This document shows, in pieces, positions 5,206 through 5,426 of a stretch of DNA of 5,426 bases; the stretch's first letter is position 1, and every line of letters starts with the position of its first letter. Location: contig JAVVUQ010000096.1 of NCBI GenBank assembly GCA_036653075.1, positions 1 to 5,426 on the forward strand. The letters run 5' to 3'. Origin of the DNA: JAVVUQ01 sp036653075 (GTDB lineage Bacteria > Bacillota > Clostridia > Christensenellales > CAG-314). The translations under genes were made by a program, and so were the position numbers. The notes beneath the pieces were generated by a model. That model worked only from the letters and a program-made list of their open reading frames with translations. It ran no database searches and was not told where the DNA came from.

Positions 5206-5426
5206 AAATATCTTTTAAAAACATATTATTCGTTGAAAATGTTTATTAAATTACTATCCATATGCTTGATTAATGTGCTATTATATATACATAAATATTC
5301 AAGGTATTAGGGGGATAAATTAAATTACATAAATAAATAAAACATTGAGATAATTGACAATAACTTTATAAATATATTATGTCCACTTGCCTTAAATTAT
5401 ATTATATAATTAATTGTTATAAATAT

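Larger units (their letters stand above)
4876..5426. other. AT-rich noncoding region upstream of the lipoprotein gene
   Basis: About 550 bp with no convincing gene on either strand; the longest ATG frames I traced are under 25 codons and lack ribosome binding sites. Besides the lipoprotein promoter it holds a TGTCGAA core (5199-5205), an inverted repeat (5040-5085), a 12-bp alternating palindrome CTATATATATAG (5015-5026), a run of five G (5310-5314) unusual for the region, and a plus-strand TTGACA (5354-5359) with a poor -10. The next gene on the right is outside the window. Confidence 0.7.

Noticed and set aside
5239..5310. Plus-strand 23-codon frame (MFIKLLSICLINVLLY...)
   Set aside because: Hydrophobic and short like a small membrane peptide, but it has no ribosome binding site and its composition is what AT-rich DNA yields by chance.

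Overview
This is a strongly AT-rich window with four confident protein genes, all on the minus strand and read from high to low coordinates. Two are cell-envelope or sporulation enzymes with intact catalytic motifs: a SpoIVB-type PDZ/serine peptidase (S55 family) and a DacF/PBP5-type D-alanyl-D-alanine carboxypeptidase. Together with strong GGAGG-type ribosome binding sites and low GC, they point to an endospore-forming Firmicute, most likely an uncultured Clostridia-type lineage. Tryptophan is encoded by TGG and no reading frame needs TGA read through, so the standard bacterial code fits.

Layout in the direction of transcription (right to left). Positions 5426-4876 are about 550 bp of AT-rich DNA with no convincing gene. 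This stretch holds a good sigma-A-like promoter for the next gene, one perfect Spo0A-box core and a long inverted repeat. Positions 4839-4039 encode a lipoprotein of 266 aa whose C-terminus resembles the FMN-binding, ApbE-flavinylated domains. It is followed by a probable intrinsic terminator (3969-3921), a GCGCGC island and an exact 22-bp direct repeat just ahead of spoIVB. Positions 3671-2388 are spoIVB (427 aa). The next gap (2387-2109) carries two tandem, related hairpins that differ by compensatory base changes. Positions 2108-1497 encode a five-helix membrane protein of 203 aa, tentatively SpoIIM-like. Positions 1366-131 are dacF (411 aa). The last 130 bp on the left hold no supportable gene.

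How the genes may fit together. In B. subtilis and clostridia, recN-spoIVB-spo0A and spoIIM-xerD-deoB-punA-dacF-spoIIA lie in that general order. The order spoIVB, SpoIIM-like, dacF seen here would be a condensed version. By family knowledge, SpoIVB is the forespore signal that activates pro-sigma-K processing, SpoIIM is part of the engulfment DMP machinery, and DacF trims peptidoglycan peptides. The gaps are wide (130-370 bp) and each carries its own candidate signals, so separate promoters for separate sporulation stages are more likely than a single operon. spo0A is not next to spoIVB as it usually is. The lipoprotein is not a known sporulation gene. The most unusual items are the paired covarying hairpins, the repeat ahead of spoIVB, and the divergent flavin-type lipoprotein.
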